64,000 bases of DNA from HXMU1420-2 sp034670145 (GCA_034670145.1 JAXMOA010000010.1:135039-199038), one strand, 5' to 3'; shown: positions 18,781-28,320, numbered from the stretch's first letter. The notes: generated from the sequence alone by a model not told the origin. Numbers and translations are program-made.

Positions 18781-19554
18781 TTACGCTTTGCTATAGGGCC
18801 GCGCAAACACAGGGGCCTCGGGTGTGCTGACATCGGGCTGATAGGCGTAGCCACCCAGATCAAAATCCCGCAGCCCCTCCGCATCGCTCAGCCGGTTCTG
18901 CACCACGAACCGCGCCATCGCACCTCTGGCGCGCTTGGCAAAGAAACTGACCATCTTGCGCTCGCCATCCTTGTCTTCCAGAAAACTGGGCGTGATGACC
19001 CGCAGCCGCAGCGCCTTGGTCTGGGCCGCGCTGAAATACTCGGTGCTGGCGCAATTCACCAAAGTATCCGTTCCCACCGCCTCTGCCTGCGCAACCAACG
19101 CCTTGGCCAACTGATCGCGCCAATAATCATACAGCGATTTGCCCCGCCGCGTCTTCAACCGGCTGCCCATTTCCAACCGATAGGGCTGGATCGCATCCAG
19201 CGGCCGCAACACCCCGTAAAGACCCGACAAAATGCGCAAATGATCCTGCGCCCAGGCCATTTCATCCGCATCCAGCGTGCCAGCCTCCAGACCCAGATAG
19301 GTGTCACCCGCAAAGGCCAGCGCCGCGGGCCGCGTCGCCTCGGCCTCGGGCTCTTCTGCGAAGGCCCGGAACCGATCCCGGTTCAGCCGCGCCAAATCCG
19401 GGCTCAGGCTCATCAGACCCTGCAAATCCCGCAAACTCAGGTTCCGCGCGGTCTTGGCCAACCGGTTGGCATCTTCCAGAAAGTCCGGATCGGTCATCGC
19501 AACATCGCGCGCCGCCCAATCCAGCCGTTTCGCCGGCGAAATCACCACCAACAT
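18781..19554 (-). CDS. yaaA: Peroxide stress protein YaaA
   Basis: A 257-residue YaaA/DUF328 protein: it begins MLVVISPAKRLDW, with GDTYLGLEAGTLD near 75, GLYGVLRPLDAIQPYRLEMG near 115 and NCASTEYFSA near 165, all family hallmarks. In E. coli YaaA limits free iron and protects DNA during hydrogen peroxide stress; it folds as a DNA-binding beta/alpha protein. I chose ATG 19554 because GGAGG lies 7 nt upstream, whereas the ATG two codons earlier is too close to it. It lies 34 bp downstream of recQ on the same strand, possibly as one transcript. Confidence 0.93.
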   Translation of the reverse strand: MLVVISPAKRLDWAARDVAMTDPDFLEDANRLAKTARNLSLRDLQGLMSLSPDLARLNRDRFRAFAEEPEAEATRPAALAFAGDTYLGLEAGTLDADEMAWAQDHLRILSGLYGVLRPLDAIQPYRLEMGSRLKTRRGKSLYDYWRDQLAKALVAQAEAVGTDTLVNCASTEYFSAAQTKALRLRVITPSFLEDKDGERKMVSFFAKRARGAMARFVVQNRLSDAEGLRDFDLGGYAYQPDVSTPEAPVFARPYSKA

Positions 19555-19588
19555 ACCCATGCCTCCAACAGATCCTGCCCGATATGAC

Positions 19589-21634
19589 CTAGCTCGCCCG
19601 ACGCAGAACGTCCAGAAACGCATGACCAAAACGCGCGGCTTTGGCCTCTCCCATGCCATTGATCCGTTGAAGACTGTCCAGATCCACGGGCTTGCGCTCT
19701 GCAATCTGGCGCAGGGTCGACTGGGTACAGCTCAGATACTTGCCCGTCCCGTCCTCGCCCCGCATCAGCGGCGTCTGCGCCTCCTGCAACTGATCGAACA
19801 AATCGCCGGCCTGGGTTCCCGCCAGCCGTCGGCGCGTGGGATGCACCGCCTCCGCCTGCCCGTTGATCACCGCCAGAAAGATCTGCCCGTACCGCTCCAG
19901 CTTCTTGCTGCCCACGCCCGAAATCCGCGCCATCTGATCCAGATTGTCGGGCCGGGTTTCGGCCATCTCGATCAGGGTGCGGTCGTTGAAAATCACATAG
20001 GCCGGCACCTTGCCCGCCTCTGCCAACGCCCGCCGCTGCGCCTTGAGCGCCGACAAAAGCGGCGCATCCTCGTCCGAGACCAAAGTCCGCGCCTGCGGCC
20101 GCCCCGCTGCCTTTTTCAAACTGTCCTTGCGCAGCTGAATACCTTGCTCGCCCCGCAAAATCGGACGCGCCGCCTCGGTCATGCGCAACGCCCCGTGACG
20201 TTCGGGGTCCGGGCGCACCAGATCCCGGCCCATCATCTGACGAAACACCGCCTGCCACTCGGCCCGGTTGAACTCCTTGCCCACCCCAAAGGTCGGCAAA
20301 CCGTCATGCCCGCGCGCGCGCACCTTTTCGGTCGCCGTGCCGGTCAGAATGTCAATCAAATGCATCGTGCCAAAATACTCGCCCGTCCGCAGCATCGCCG
20401 ACAGCGCCTTTTGCACCGAGACCGAACCATCCATCACCTCGGGCGGGCGATCACATAGATCGCAATGACCACAAGGCTCTGATGTTTCACCGAAATACCC
20501 CAACAGCACCTGCCGCCGACACCCCAGCGACTCGGCCAGACCCAACAAGGCATTCAACCGCGCATGATCCGCGCTGCGCCGTTCGGGCGGGGCCAGCCCC
20601 TCGTCAATCTGCGTGCGGCGCAGGCGGATGTCATCCGGGCCGAACAACGTCAGCGTCTCTGCCGCGGCGCCATCCCGGCCCGCTCGACCAATCTCCTGGT
20701 AATAGGCCTCGATGCTCTTGGGCAGATCCGCATGTGCAACCCAGCGGATGTCCGGCTTGTCCACACCCATGCCAAAGGCCACGGTGGCCACCACGATCAA
20801 CCCGTCCTCGCGCGAAAACCGCGTTTCCACGATCCGGCGATCCTCTGCCTCCATGCCGCCGTGATAATGGCAGGCGCTGTGCCCATCCTGCCGCAACGCC
20901 TGCGACAACGCCTCGGTCTTGGCCCGGGTGCCGCAATACACGATCCCCGATTGCCCCCGCCGCGCCCCGGCAAAGGTCAAAATCTGCTGTCGCGGGCCGG
21001 ATTTCGGCGCAAAGGCCAGATGGATATTTGGCCGGTCAAACCCCCGCAAAAAGCTGCGCGGCGCGGCACCATCAAACAGCTTTTGAACAATCTCCTCGCG
21101 GGTCTCGGCATCCGCCGTGGCGGTAAACGCCGCCAGAGGCACGCCCAGCGCCTGCCGCAAGGCCCCGATCCGCAGGTAATCCGGGCGAAAATCATGACCC
21201 CACTGGCTGACGCAATGCGCCTCGTCCACGGCAATCCGGCGCACATCGACCCGCCGCAACAGGCCCAGCACACCGCCCGCCGCCAACCGCTCTGGCGCCA
21301 TGTACAACAGCTTCAGCCGCCGCTCCTCCAGCGCCTCAAAAACCGCATCCGTCTCTTGCTCGGTATTGCCCGAGGTCAACGCCCCCGCACAGACCCCGGC
21401 CTCCTGCAACGCCCGCACCTGATCGCGCATCAACGCAATCAGCGGAGAAATGACCACAGTCACCCCATCCTCCAACAGCGCAGGCAGCTGGAAACACAGT
21501 GATTTCCCACCGCCAGTCGGCATGATCGCCAAAACGTTTTCGCCATGGGCGACGGCCTCGACGATCTCGGCCTGTCCTGGCCGAAACCCCTCGAATCCGA
21601 ACACCTCGCGCAACATCGCCTGCGCGTCGGACAT
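19589..21634 (-). CDS. recQ: ATP-dependent DNA helicase RecQ
   Basis: A 681-residue RecQ helicase. Walker A is TGGGKS (40-45), DEAH at 137-140, and the RecQ signature SQWGHDFR follows at once. The RecQ C-terminal zinc module has CGHCDLCDRP near 385 and a winged helix. A first HRDC domain starts near 520 (ALKAQRRALAEAGKVPAYVIF). The last 70 residues (STLRQIAERKPVDLDSLQRI) look like a second, shortened HRDC unit. It unwinds DNA in RecF-type recombination and at stalled forks. It is followed by yaaA. Confidence 0.95.
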   Translation of the reverse strand: MSDAQAMLREVFGFEGFRPGQAEIVEAVAHGENVLAIMPTGGGKSLCFQLPALLEDGVTVVISPLIALMRDQVRALQEAGVCAGALTSGNTEQETDAVFEALEERRLKLLYMAPERLAAGGVLGLLRRVDVRRIAVDEAHCVSQWGHDFRPDYLRIGALRQALGVPLAAFTATADAETREEIVQKLFDGAAPRSFLRGFDRPNIHLAFAPKSGPRQQILTFAGARRGQSGIVYCGTRAKTEALSQALRQDGHSACHYHGGMEAEDRRIVETRFSREDGLIVVATVAFGMGVDKPDIRWVAHADLPKSIEAYYQEIGRAGRDGAAAETLTLFGPDDIRLRRTQIDEGLAPPERRSADHARLNALLGLAESLGCRRQVLLGYFGETSEPCGHCDLCDRPPEVMDGSVSVQKALSAMLRTGEYFGTMHLIDILTGTATEKVRARGHDGLPTFGVGKEFNRAEWQAVFRQMMGRDLVRPDPERHGALRMTEAARPILRGEQGIQLRKDSLKKAAGRPQARTLVSDEDAPLLSALKAQRRALAEAGKVPAYVIFNDRTLIEMAETRPDNLDQMARISGVGSKKLERYGQIFLAVINGQAEAVHPTRRRLAGTQAGDLFDQLQEAQTPLMRGEDGTGKYLSCTQSTLRQIAERKPVDLDSLQRINGMGEAKAARFGHAFLDVLRRAS

Positions 21635-21710
21635 TCCTGCCCCCTTAGTTCTTACCTGCTCTTAAAAGGCACTCTGTCAGGTTAAGAATCCGTGAACAAG
21701 GGTGATCCCG

Positions 21711-23369
21711 TCACCGCAGGACTTTGCCATCAGGCCAGGCCATTTCCGTTTCGATCCGATTGGTCCAAACCTCGCCCGGCGCCAGGTCAAAGTCCCAACG
21801 CAGAATGCCGGGCTCTCCGTCCACATCCTCCAGCGTCGGAGGATGCGTGGTGCGCCAGTCAATGGTCAGACTGTCATGCTCTGACCGGGGCCGCGCACCA
21901 GTCAATTCCACCGGCCAAACCTCGCCAGTCAGGTTGCGCAACTCCACTTCTTCCACTCTGCGCATGCTGTCAGAGCGTGAAATCAACCCCCGATCCCCAT
22001 CAGAACGCGCCACCTGCCGCACTTTGACCTGCAAACCATCAATTGGGCCAAACGCCAGTTCGCCCTCATCGCCAGGCACCAGACCCGCAAAACCCAACTG
22101 CCCGACAAACGTTCCGTCGACAAACCGTGCCGTGACGTTGGACCCCAACAGTTCCTCCTGCCCGCTATTGGTAAACCGTGCCATCAGGTACGCCGTGCCG
22201 TCGGTGGTATCCGAGGCCGCTGCATAAACCTCGACCGGAAACTCCATCTGGTCCAACCGCAGACGCAAAAGATCCGCGTTCGTGCTCAGGCTTACCAGAT
22301 CGTCATAGGCATAAGACACCGCCAAACCCGCCGGGACGGACTGATACGAGCCGCCATAAGTCGAAGGCGCCTCTTCGGCGATGACCGGCGCCTCTATGAG
22401 AGGCTCGTTCATCATTCTGGGCGATGCAACCGGCGCTGGGTCCTCCAGCGCATAACTCCGCGACCAGACCAAGGGCGGCTCCAGCTCTTCGCTGGGGTTC
22501 AATGTCGACAGTTGCAACGCCACATCGGTCCAGTTTTCGCCCGTCTCCTGCCCCACCAACACGCTGCGTTCGATGCGCAGCATCGGGGTCTCTCCACGGA
22601 TCAGCGTCATGTCATAAACCGGCGCCCAGCCCGCGGAATACGGGCTCCGGTAGGTCAGGTTCACCTGCCCGTTGGTCACCTCTTGCGCGGACTCGATCCC
22701 CAAAACCAGACGATGCCGGTCGCGGTCGTCAAACGCGACCATATTCAGGGCCGCTTCTGCCTTTCTGACCTCCAGCTCCATCCATTCCAACTGGCGATCC
22801 ACCAGCCGGGCCTGTGCCTCTGCCTCCAGGGCGCTCTGCCGCGCCCGCCGGGTCTCGGCCCCGATCATTTGCGCCACAGACCGCAAAGCCTCCGGATCAC
22901 CACCCGCCAGATCGCCATTGTCCCCCAATTGCGCCAAAAAGGTCACCTCGGCCTCAGCCGCATCAGAGGCCAGCCGCAGGCTGCGCGCCTCTTGCTCCAG
23001 GGCGGCAACCCGGTCCTGCACCTCTTCCAGCGCCTTCAACGCCTCGATCGCCTCTTCGGGCGGGTCGGCGGGCAGCTGCGGACCGCCCTGATGGATCTTG
23101 GAATACAACAATTGCGCCCCGTCGATCTCAATGCGCAAAGAGGACAGTTCCGCAGTTTCCGGTATACCCTCCAACACCAGCTCATGACGCCCCGCAGGCG
23201 CGGCAAAGGAGCCCGAACGCACGATCTCTGCGCCCTCAGGATATACGATGGCCTCAACAACCCGGTTGGACACCAGAATGGAATCGGCCTTGATCTGTTG
23301 GGAAATAGCGGTTTGGGCGGCAACAAATTGCGTCGTCGCGACAAGGACCAAAGCAGGTAAAATCCGCAT
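21711..23369 (-). CDS. DUF4139 (mucoidy-inhibitor-like) secreted protein
   Basis: A 552-residue protein with a signal peptide (MRILPALVLVATTQFVAAQ). An N-terminal beta domain (DUF4140-like, VVEAIVYPEGAEIVRSG) is followed by a coiled coil at about 95-195 and the DUF4139 domain, whose core LTYRSPYSAGWAPVYDMTL is near 225. The name comes from eukaryotic and bacterial homologues called mucoidy inhibitor A; the actual function in bacteria is not established. ATG 23369 has CAGGAG 7 nt upstream. It stands alone between recQ and asd on the same strand. Confidence 0.85.
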   Translation of the reverse strand: MRILPALVLVATTQFVAAQTAISQQIKADSILVSNRVVEAIVYPEGAEIVRSGSFAAPAGRHELVLEGIPETAELSSLRIEIDGAQLLYSKIHQGGPQLPADPPEEAIEALKALEEVQDRVAALEQEARSLRLASDAAEAEVTFLAQLGDNGDLAGGDPEALRSVAQMIGAETRRARQSALEAEAQARLVDRQLEWMELEVRKAEAALNMVAFDDRDRHRLVLGIESAQEVTNGQVNLTYRSPYSAGWAPVYDMTLIRGETPMLRIERSVLVGQETGENWTDVALQLSTLNPSEELEPPLVWSRSYALEDPAPVASPRMMNEPLIEAPVIAEEAPSTYGGSYQSVPAGLAVSYAYDDLVSLSTNADLLRLRLDQMEFPVEVYAAASDTTDGTAYLMARFTNSGQEELLGSNVTARFVDGTFVGQLGFAGLVPGDEGELAFGPIDGLQVKVRQVARSDGDRGLISRSDSMRRVEEVELRNLTGEVWPVELTGARPRSEHDSLTIDWRTTHPPTLEDVDGEPGILRWDFDLAPGEVWTNRIETEMAWPDGKVLR

Positions 23370-23424
23370 CACAAAACTCCTGAAAACCTGACTGCAGCCT
23401 GCCCGCCGCTCCACCAAAAGGCAA

Positions 23425-23443
23425 GGGGCGCCCAAGGCGCCCC
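23425..23443 (-). terminator. Terminator of asd
   Basis: GGGGCGCC and GGCGCCCC around a three-base loop form a perfect 8-bp GC stem 38 nt past the asd stop. Read on the minus strand it is followed by TTGCCTTTTGG, a modest T-rich tail, consistent with intrinsic termination of asd. Confidence 0.65.
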
Positions 23444-23480
23444 CGTCCGTTCCACAATGTCACGTCCCTTGCGGCCCGTG

Positions 23481-24503
23481 TCAGCCCTTTTGCAGGACTT
23501 CACGACCCAAAAGCTCTGCAATCTGAACCGCATTCAACGCCGCACCCTTGCGCAGGTTGTCCGAAACGCACCACAGGTTCAAACCGTTCTCAATGGTCGA
23601 ATCCTGACGAATGCGGCTGATGAACGTGGCAAAATCGCCAACACATTCCTTGGGCGTCACATAGCCACCCGGCTCGCGCTTATCGATCACCATGATCCCG
23701 GGGCTTTCGCGCAGGATGTCGCGAGCCTCGTCTTCGTCCAGGAAATCCTCAAACTCGATGTTGATCGCTTCGGAATGGCCCACAAACACCGGCACCCGCA
23801 CACAGGTGGCCGTGACCTTGATCGCCGGATCGACGATCTTCTTGGTCTCTGCCACCATCTTCCATTCTTCCTTGGTGGTCCCGTCTTCCATGAACACGTC
23901 GATCTGAGGGATCACGTTGAACGCAATCTCCTTTTGAAACGCCTTCGGAGGCACATCCACCGTCGGGTTGTAAACCGCCTTGGTCTGATCCCACAGCTCG
24001 TCCAGACCGCCCTTGCCAGCGCCCGAAACAGATTGATAGGTCGACACGACAACCCGCTTGATCCGCGCCCGGTCATGCAGCGGCTTCAACGCCACAACCA
24101 TCTGCGCGGTCGAGCAGTTGGGGTTCGCGATGATGTTCTTTGCGCTGTACATATGGATGTCCTGCGGATTGCACTCGGGCACAATCAGCGGAATCGCCGG
24201 GTCATAGCGATAGAGCGAACTGTTATCAATCACGATACATCCCGCCCCGGCCGCGCGCGGCCCATAGGTCTTGGTTGCATCCGACCCGATCGCAAACAAC
24301 GCCATGTCCCAGCCGGTGAAATCAAACGTATCCAGGTCCTGCGTCTTCAACGTTTTGTCGCCGAAGGAAACTTCGGTACCCAATGATTTCCGGCTCGCCA
24401 AAGCGACAACCTTATCAATCGGAAACTGACGCTCGGCCAGTATGTTCAACATTTCGCGGCCCACATTGCCTGTGGCGCCGGCGACAACGACGCGATAACC
24501 CAT
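23481..24503 (-). CDS. asd: Aspartate-semialdehyde dehydrogenase
   Basis: A 340-residue enzyme of the lysine/methionine/threonine pathway that reduces beta-aspartyl phosphate with NADPH. It begins MGYRVVVAGATGNVGREML, giving the GATGNVG nucleotide-binding loop. The catalytic Cys lies in NPNCSTAQMVVALKPL (near 130), and the substrate-binding QSVSGAGK follows near 160. ATG 24503 has GGAGA upstream; the open frame continues upstream but without homology. Upstream on the minus strand is a 200-bp non-coding region with two close GTTTTGTG repeats (24599-24619), then the IS5 element. Confidence 0.96.
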   Translation of the reverse strand: MGYRVVVAGATGNVGREMLNILAERQFPIDKVVALASRKSLGTEVSFGDKTLKTQDLDTFDFTGWDMALFAIGSDATKTYGPRAAGAGCIVIDNSSLYRYDPAIPLIVPECNPQDIHMYSAKNIIANPNCSTAQMVVALKPLHDRARIKRVVVSTYQSVSGAGKGGLDELWDQTKAVYNPTVDVPPKAFQKEIAFNVIPQIDVFMEDGTTKEEWKMVAETKKIVDPAIKVTATCVRVPVFVGHSEAINIEFEDFLDEDEARDILRESPGIMVIDKREPGGYVTPKECVGDFATFISRIRQDSTIENGLNLWCVSDNLRKGAALNAVQIAELLGREVLQKG

Positions 24504-24703
24504 ATTATTTCTCCAGATTCTGCCGGTCGGTTGACCAGCAGCGGTCTCATATAGGTTCAGCCAGCGCAGGGAAAGGGGCTGCTCTGCCCCAACACGGCGT
24601 TTTGTGCACCGTTTTGTGACCACAGTGAATGGTACCGGGCCGGCTCCGTGTTATGTCCAGCACATCACTTATCTGACAGAGCACGCAAACCATGGTCAAA
24701 AAT

Positions 24704-25800
24704 GGCCTTGTTGCATGGCTCCCCGCTCAGCTGATATCGGGTGCGGTCCTTTCCGTTCAGGATGCTGTAGATGCCGCACAAGTTCAACGCTGATCGCCGA
24801 GACAAGATCGCCGAGCAAAAGCATCGGGTGACGAATTGGGCTGAGTACAACGAAAGCTTGCGGCGGCGAGGGGATCTGACTGTTTGGATTAGCGAAGAGG
24901 CGCTCGCTTTGTGGTCGGCGCCTCGCAGGACGAAGCCGGGTGGACAGCCTGTCTATTCAGATCTGGCGATTGAGACCTGCCTGACCCTGGGCATGGTGTT
25001 CCGGCAACCGTTGCGTCAAACGCAAGGCTTGATGTGTTCGATTGCCAAGCTGCTGGGGGTCGAAATCGCGGTGCCCAGTTTCTCCACCTTGTCGCGCCGG
25101 AGCCACGGCCTGACATTGCGCGCTCAACCGCAGGCCGGCCGCCAAGCGGGAATCCAGTTGGTCGTCCCCTCTCATCGCTGCAAGCAGCGATTGCCGGTCA
25201 AGGGATAGCACCGGGTTGAAGATCCACGATGCGGGCGAGTGGCTAGAGGAGAAGCATAAAACCAAGCGCAAACGGCGGGCCTGGCGCAAGCTGCACCTCG
25301 GTCTCGATCTTGTCAGCGGCGAGATCGTCTGCTCCGATTTGACCACCGATGGCGTCGGAGATTCCACCGCGCTGCCAGGTCTGGTGGATCAAATTGATGG
25401 CCCCGCCGACCTGTTTCTAGCGGATGGTGCCTACGACGACGACCCAACGTGCGATCTTCTGCTCGAGCGCTTTGGCGAAGGCATTGAGATTGCGATCCCA
25501 CCACCCAAAACCGCAATGCTGAGCTCGGACGCCGCCCGGAATCTGACGATCCGCGATCGCCAAATTACCGAAATTAGAGCGTACGGACGCATAGCTTGGC
25601 AGAAGACATCGGGCTACAATCAGCGCAGTCGAGGTGAAGCTTTGATGGGTCGTTGCAAGGCCGTCATCGGGTCGAAGCTAAAAGCGCGCAGCTTTGAGAA
25701 CCAGAAAATGGAGGCCAGGATTGGTGTCCGCGTGCTGAACCGGATGACCGAACTTGGTCGCCCCAGTTTCGAACGCACCGTGTCTCAGATTTAAGGGTAA
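24704..25800 (+). mobile_element. IS5-family (IS903-like) insertion sequence remnant
   Basis: The left end reads GGCCTTGTTGCATGGCTCC, close to the IS903-type terminal repeat (GGCTTTGTTG...). A complementary right end (expected to finish ...GCAACAAGGCC) is not found in the 150 bp after the transposase stop, so the right terminus seems lost. The transposase gene inside is interrupted (see next entry). The exact right boundary is uncertain; I place it just past the stop codon. Confidence 0.7.
24771..25794 (+). pseudogene. IS5-family transposase, broken by a 37-nt insertion
   Basis: The first 132 codons (MPHKFNADRRDKIAEQK... to GIQLVV) are in one frame and stop at 25208. The rest resumes in another frame with DSTGLKIHDAGEWLEEKH and ends ...RTVSQI at 25794. 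The two parts join perfectly if the 37 bases at 25167-25203 are removed: GTC GTC then GAT AGC ACC GGG gives VVDSTGL, the block containing the first catalytic Asp of the DDE transposase. The insert holds a 7-bp inverted repeat (ATCGCTG...CAGCGAT). Asp in LADGAYD (second) and the final YREK-like region (FGYNQRSRGEALMGRCK) are present. It cannot make an active enzyme as it stands. Confidence 0.85.
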
Positions 25801-25824
25801 CGCGACAGCAAGAGAGAAAGGGCG

Positions 25825-26577
25825 ATGCAGGGGTATCGGTCGCCGGGTACTCTGCAACGGTTCGTATCAATCCATTCCACTATTCGAAATTGCTTGTCCG
25901 TCGCCGCCTTCGCGCAAACCCACCGGCTCGTCGTGCTGGACCCGCGTGGCCATGGCAAATCCAGCACAACAAATTCAAATAACACGTATGATCAAGTGGG
26001 GCGCGACATTCATGCGCTGCTTGAGCATCTGGGAATTGATCGGTGCATTCTGGGTGGGTGGTCTGCAGGCGTGTCTGCCTGCTACGGCTATTTCAAAGCC
26101 GTAGGTACGGATCGGGTAAGTCACTTGATCGCAATCGACCAGCCCCCGAAACCCTTTAGCGCCGACGAACGAAAATGGTGTGTAGGTGATCACGAAGTTT
26201 GGAAAGGTCTCTACCACACCATCGTTTACGATCGCCACGCTTCCACGAACGGGTTTTGCGATTGGCTCACTATCGGGGAAACAAACCCAAACGATTTGGA
26301 GTGGATGGTGAACCAGTCAATGAGTTGCGAAGCCGGCGCGGCAACGAATTTCATCACTGATCTTCAAATGAGAGACGATACGGAAATTGCGAAGATGGTT
26401 GGCCAGAAGGTCAAGTTGCTGAACGTGGTTCGCGCTGACATGGCCGAGGTCGCGAAATTGACACTGGCCGAAGAAGGCATTCAGAGTGAATTACATGTCC
26501 TTGGCGCACACATGATGTTCTGGGAAGAACACGAAGCTTTCAACGAAGTCATGAGTGCCTTTATCGACATGACCTGA
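25825..26577 (+). pseudogene. Alpha/beta hydrolase lacking its N-terminus
   Basis: From AAFAQTHRLVVLDPRGHGKSS onward this is a clear alpha/beta hydrolase: the nucleophile elbow GGWSAG is near residue 81, and a catalytic His is likely in LGAHMMFWEE near the C-terminus. The part that normally carries the first strands and the oxyanion-hole HG motif is missing. The first 35 codons lack homology, and a different frame upstream reads VLCNGSYQSIPLFEI, which may be the lost piece after a frameshift near 25890. The damage lies just downstream of the IS5 element, whose right end is also missing. Codon use is AT-richer than neighbours. It could still be translated, but I consider it a remnant. Confidence 0.6.
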
Positions 26578-26594
26578 GACCCGTTTCCTCCTCC

Positions 26595-26761
26595 ATTTTG
26601 AGGTAGAGTCTGTCCCAACGAAGGAGACGGACAGAATGAAGAGATCACGGTTCAACAAAGAGCAGATCATCACGATCTTGAAGCAGCAGGAGAGCGGCGT
26701 TTCAACGGCTGAAGTTTGCCGCGAGCATGGGATCAGCGCGGCGACGTTTTTCAAGGGGTAG
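26595..26761 (+). mobile_element. IS3-family (IS407-like) insertion sequence stub
   Basis: A left-end-like TGAGGTAGAGTCTGTCCC precedes an orfA start at 26636. The encoded 41 residues begin MKRSRFNKEQIITILKQQ and run through VCREHGISAATFF, the helix-turn-helix of IS3-family OrfA, then hit a stop at 26759-26761. The rest of orfA and all of orfB are gone; the sequence changes directly into a resolvase fragment. The ATG has GGAGACGG upstream. Confidence 0.75.
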
Positions 26762-26787
26762 ATTCCGGCTGAGTGCAGAATAGTAAG

Positions 26788-27018
26788 TTAAGCACCGAGC
26801 ACGCGTTTTCCGTAATCGCGTATATTGCTGTTGGGATCGACGTATCGGTAGAGAGTGACTGGTTTCACGCCGAGCTCTTTGCACAGTTCGGAAACGGATG
26901 TGTCTCTGTTGGCCATTGCGGCTTGTGCCATACGAACTTGGGCTTTGGTGAGTGCGAATTTGCGACCGCCTGCACGGGCGGCCTGTAGTCCAGCCATTGT
27001 ACGTTCCCGGATTGGACC
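26788..27018 (-). pseudogene. Tn3-type resolvase, C-terminal DNA-binding part
   Basis: On the minus strand the frame reads GPIRERTMAGLQAARAGG then ALTKAQVRMAQAAMANRDTS and ELCKELGVKPVTLYRYVDPN, ending GKRVLGA at a proper stop. This is the last 70 residues of a serine resolvase/invertase with its C-terminal helix-turn-helix. The catalytic N-terminal domain (with the active Ser) is absent upstream, where the sequence is unrelated. It indicates that a Tn3-like transposon once lay here. Confidence 0.75.
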
Positions 27019-27248
27019 TGTTACGATTTGACGCCGCAGCGCTCCGGTCAGGAAATAACACGGTTTTTTGCGCCAAGCAGGTCCGACCGAAAGTCATAAG
27101 GTTAAAACTGGCAAGTGGATACCAATCTCGTTTCCGGCAAGTTTACAGATGTGGCCGATGCCGACCGCACACTAATCCGTTGTCACTTGAGGGAAACAAT
27201 GCTCTTTTCGTGGACAGCGTGCGGAGACAGTCGGAGGTGGGTTTGGCC

Positions 27249-28133
27249 GTGATAAAACTTGAGCAGCTCAAAACCTTTCTCACAGTCGTCCGCGCTGGCG
27301 GTATGCGCAAAGCCACGGAGGTTCTTAATCTCACTCAGCCAGCGATCACTTCCCGGATTCGGAATCTGGAAGAATCTCTATCTTCTGAGCTTTTTGATAG
27401 AACAAGCAGTGGCGTGAAGTTGACAAAGAAAGGTGAGCTCCTGCTCGCTCACGCCGAGAAGTTCGAGCATATGACGGCAATGCTCGAACAAGATATGATT
27501 AGTCCTTGGGACCTGGAAGGACGTTTGCACATCGGCGTTTCCGAAACTATTGCGCAAAGTTGGCTGCCTGACATGATAACCAAGCTGCATCGCACATACC
27601 CAAATCTGAAAATCGATTTAGACGTAGATATTTCGGTCCACCTGAGGAGCGCCCTGATGTCTAATTCAATTGATCTTGCCATCATGATGGGACCTGTTTC
27701 CGAGTATTCGGTCAACAACATGGAACTTCCAGCGTTAGAACTAGCCTGGTACTTGTCCAGTAAGGCATTGATACCCTCAGATCCGGTATCGCTGTTGTCC
27801 CGTCCTATATGGACCTATGCGCGCAACACGCGACCTTATCGAGAACTCGAAGATTTGCTCTTCGAAAAAGTTGGACCAGGTGTGTCACTTTTTCCCTCCT
27901 CATCCATTTCAGCCTGTTTTCGTTTGGTTGAAGCCGATCAAGGTATCGCAGTGCTTCCGCGTGCTCTGGCGCGAGAGTTTCTGGAGGCTGGAACTATAAG
28001 GGAATTCGAACCTGGCTGGGTGCCAAGCCCGCTTCGCTTCACTGCATCATATCTGGGACGACCTCGGAATCACGTTACGGAAAATGCAGCGCAGATTGCC
28101 GTGGAGGTCGCAACGGAGTTTATGGGCCGATAA
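27249..28133 (+). CDS. LysR-family transcriptional regulator
   Basis: A 294-residue LysR regulator, full length for the family. The winged helix-turn-helix occupies about 1-60 (LEQLKTFLTVVRAGGMRKATEVLNLTQPAIT, SRIRNLEESLSSELFDR), followed by a periplasmic-binding-like effector domain. The start is uncertain: GTG 27249 fits the family best, with GGAGG at 27233-27237; an in-frame TTG at 27243 or GTG at 27237 is possible. Base composition is AT-richer than the flanking chromosome. It lies inside the mobile-element cluster, and no intact target gene is next to it except the hydrolase remnant to the left. Confidence 0.88.
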   Translation: MIKLEQLKTFLTVVRAGGMRKATEVLNLTQPAITSRIRNLEESLSSELFDRTSSGVKLTKKGELLLAHAEKFEHMTAMLEQDMISPWDLEGRLHIGVSETIAQSWLPDMITKLHRTYPNLKIDLDVDISVHLRSALMSNSIDLAIMMGPVSEYSVNNMELPALELAWYLSSKALIPSDPVSLLSRPIWTYARNTRPYRELEDLLFEKVGPGVSLFPSSSISACFRLVEADQGIAVLPRALAREFLEAGTIREFEPGWVPSPLRFTASYLGRPRNHVTENAAQIAVEVATEFMGR

Positions 28134-28149
28134 ATATTCCTGCCGGATT

Positions 28150-28185
28150 TTGACAGAACCTTTAAATTTGGTTTTTTTGTCCGGG
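28150..28185 (+). terminator. Possible terminator of the lysR gene
   Basis: GACAG-AACC and GGTT...TGTC can pair around TTTAAATTT with small bulges, and a run of seven T residues lies on the 3' side. It starts about 15 nt after the LysR stop. The stem is weak, so this is tentative. Confidence 0.35.
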
Positions 28186-28201
28186 AAGGTTGGCCTCCGA
28201 T

Positions 28202-28276
28202 GGGACTGTTGCATTATTCGGTGTGTTTGACCACATTCTGGGCCTTTGAGGTGCACAATGCCACGGGGACTGTTGC
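28202..28276. repeat. Duplicated IS6-type end, 11-bp direct repeat
   Basis: GGGACTGTTGC occurs at 28202-28212 and again at 28266-28276 in the same orientation, 64 bp apart. It resembles the IS6/IS26-type terminal repeat (GGCACTGTTGCAA). One copy is likely the left end of the decayed IS6-family element to the right; the second may mark another insertion or an internal duplication. Confidence 0.6.
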
Positions 28277-28320
28277 GTTAGTTTGCGTCGGTCAGAACGT
28301 TGCCGAGACAGCCTTACAAA

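Noticed and set aside
24574..24590. Terminator upstream of asd (GGGGC...GCCCC)
   Set aside because: Short 5-bp stem in the asd leader with no gene ending there; it may be a chance pairing.
24771..25208. Two-frame IS5 transposase made by programmed frameshifting
   Set aside because: The frame change is due to 37 extra bases with a stop codon, not to a slippery heptamer.
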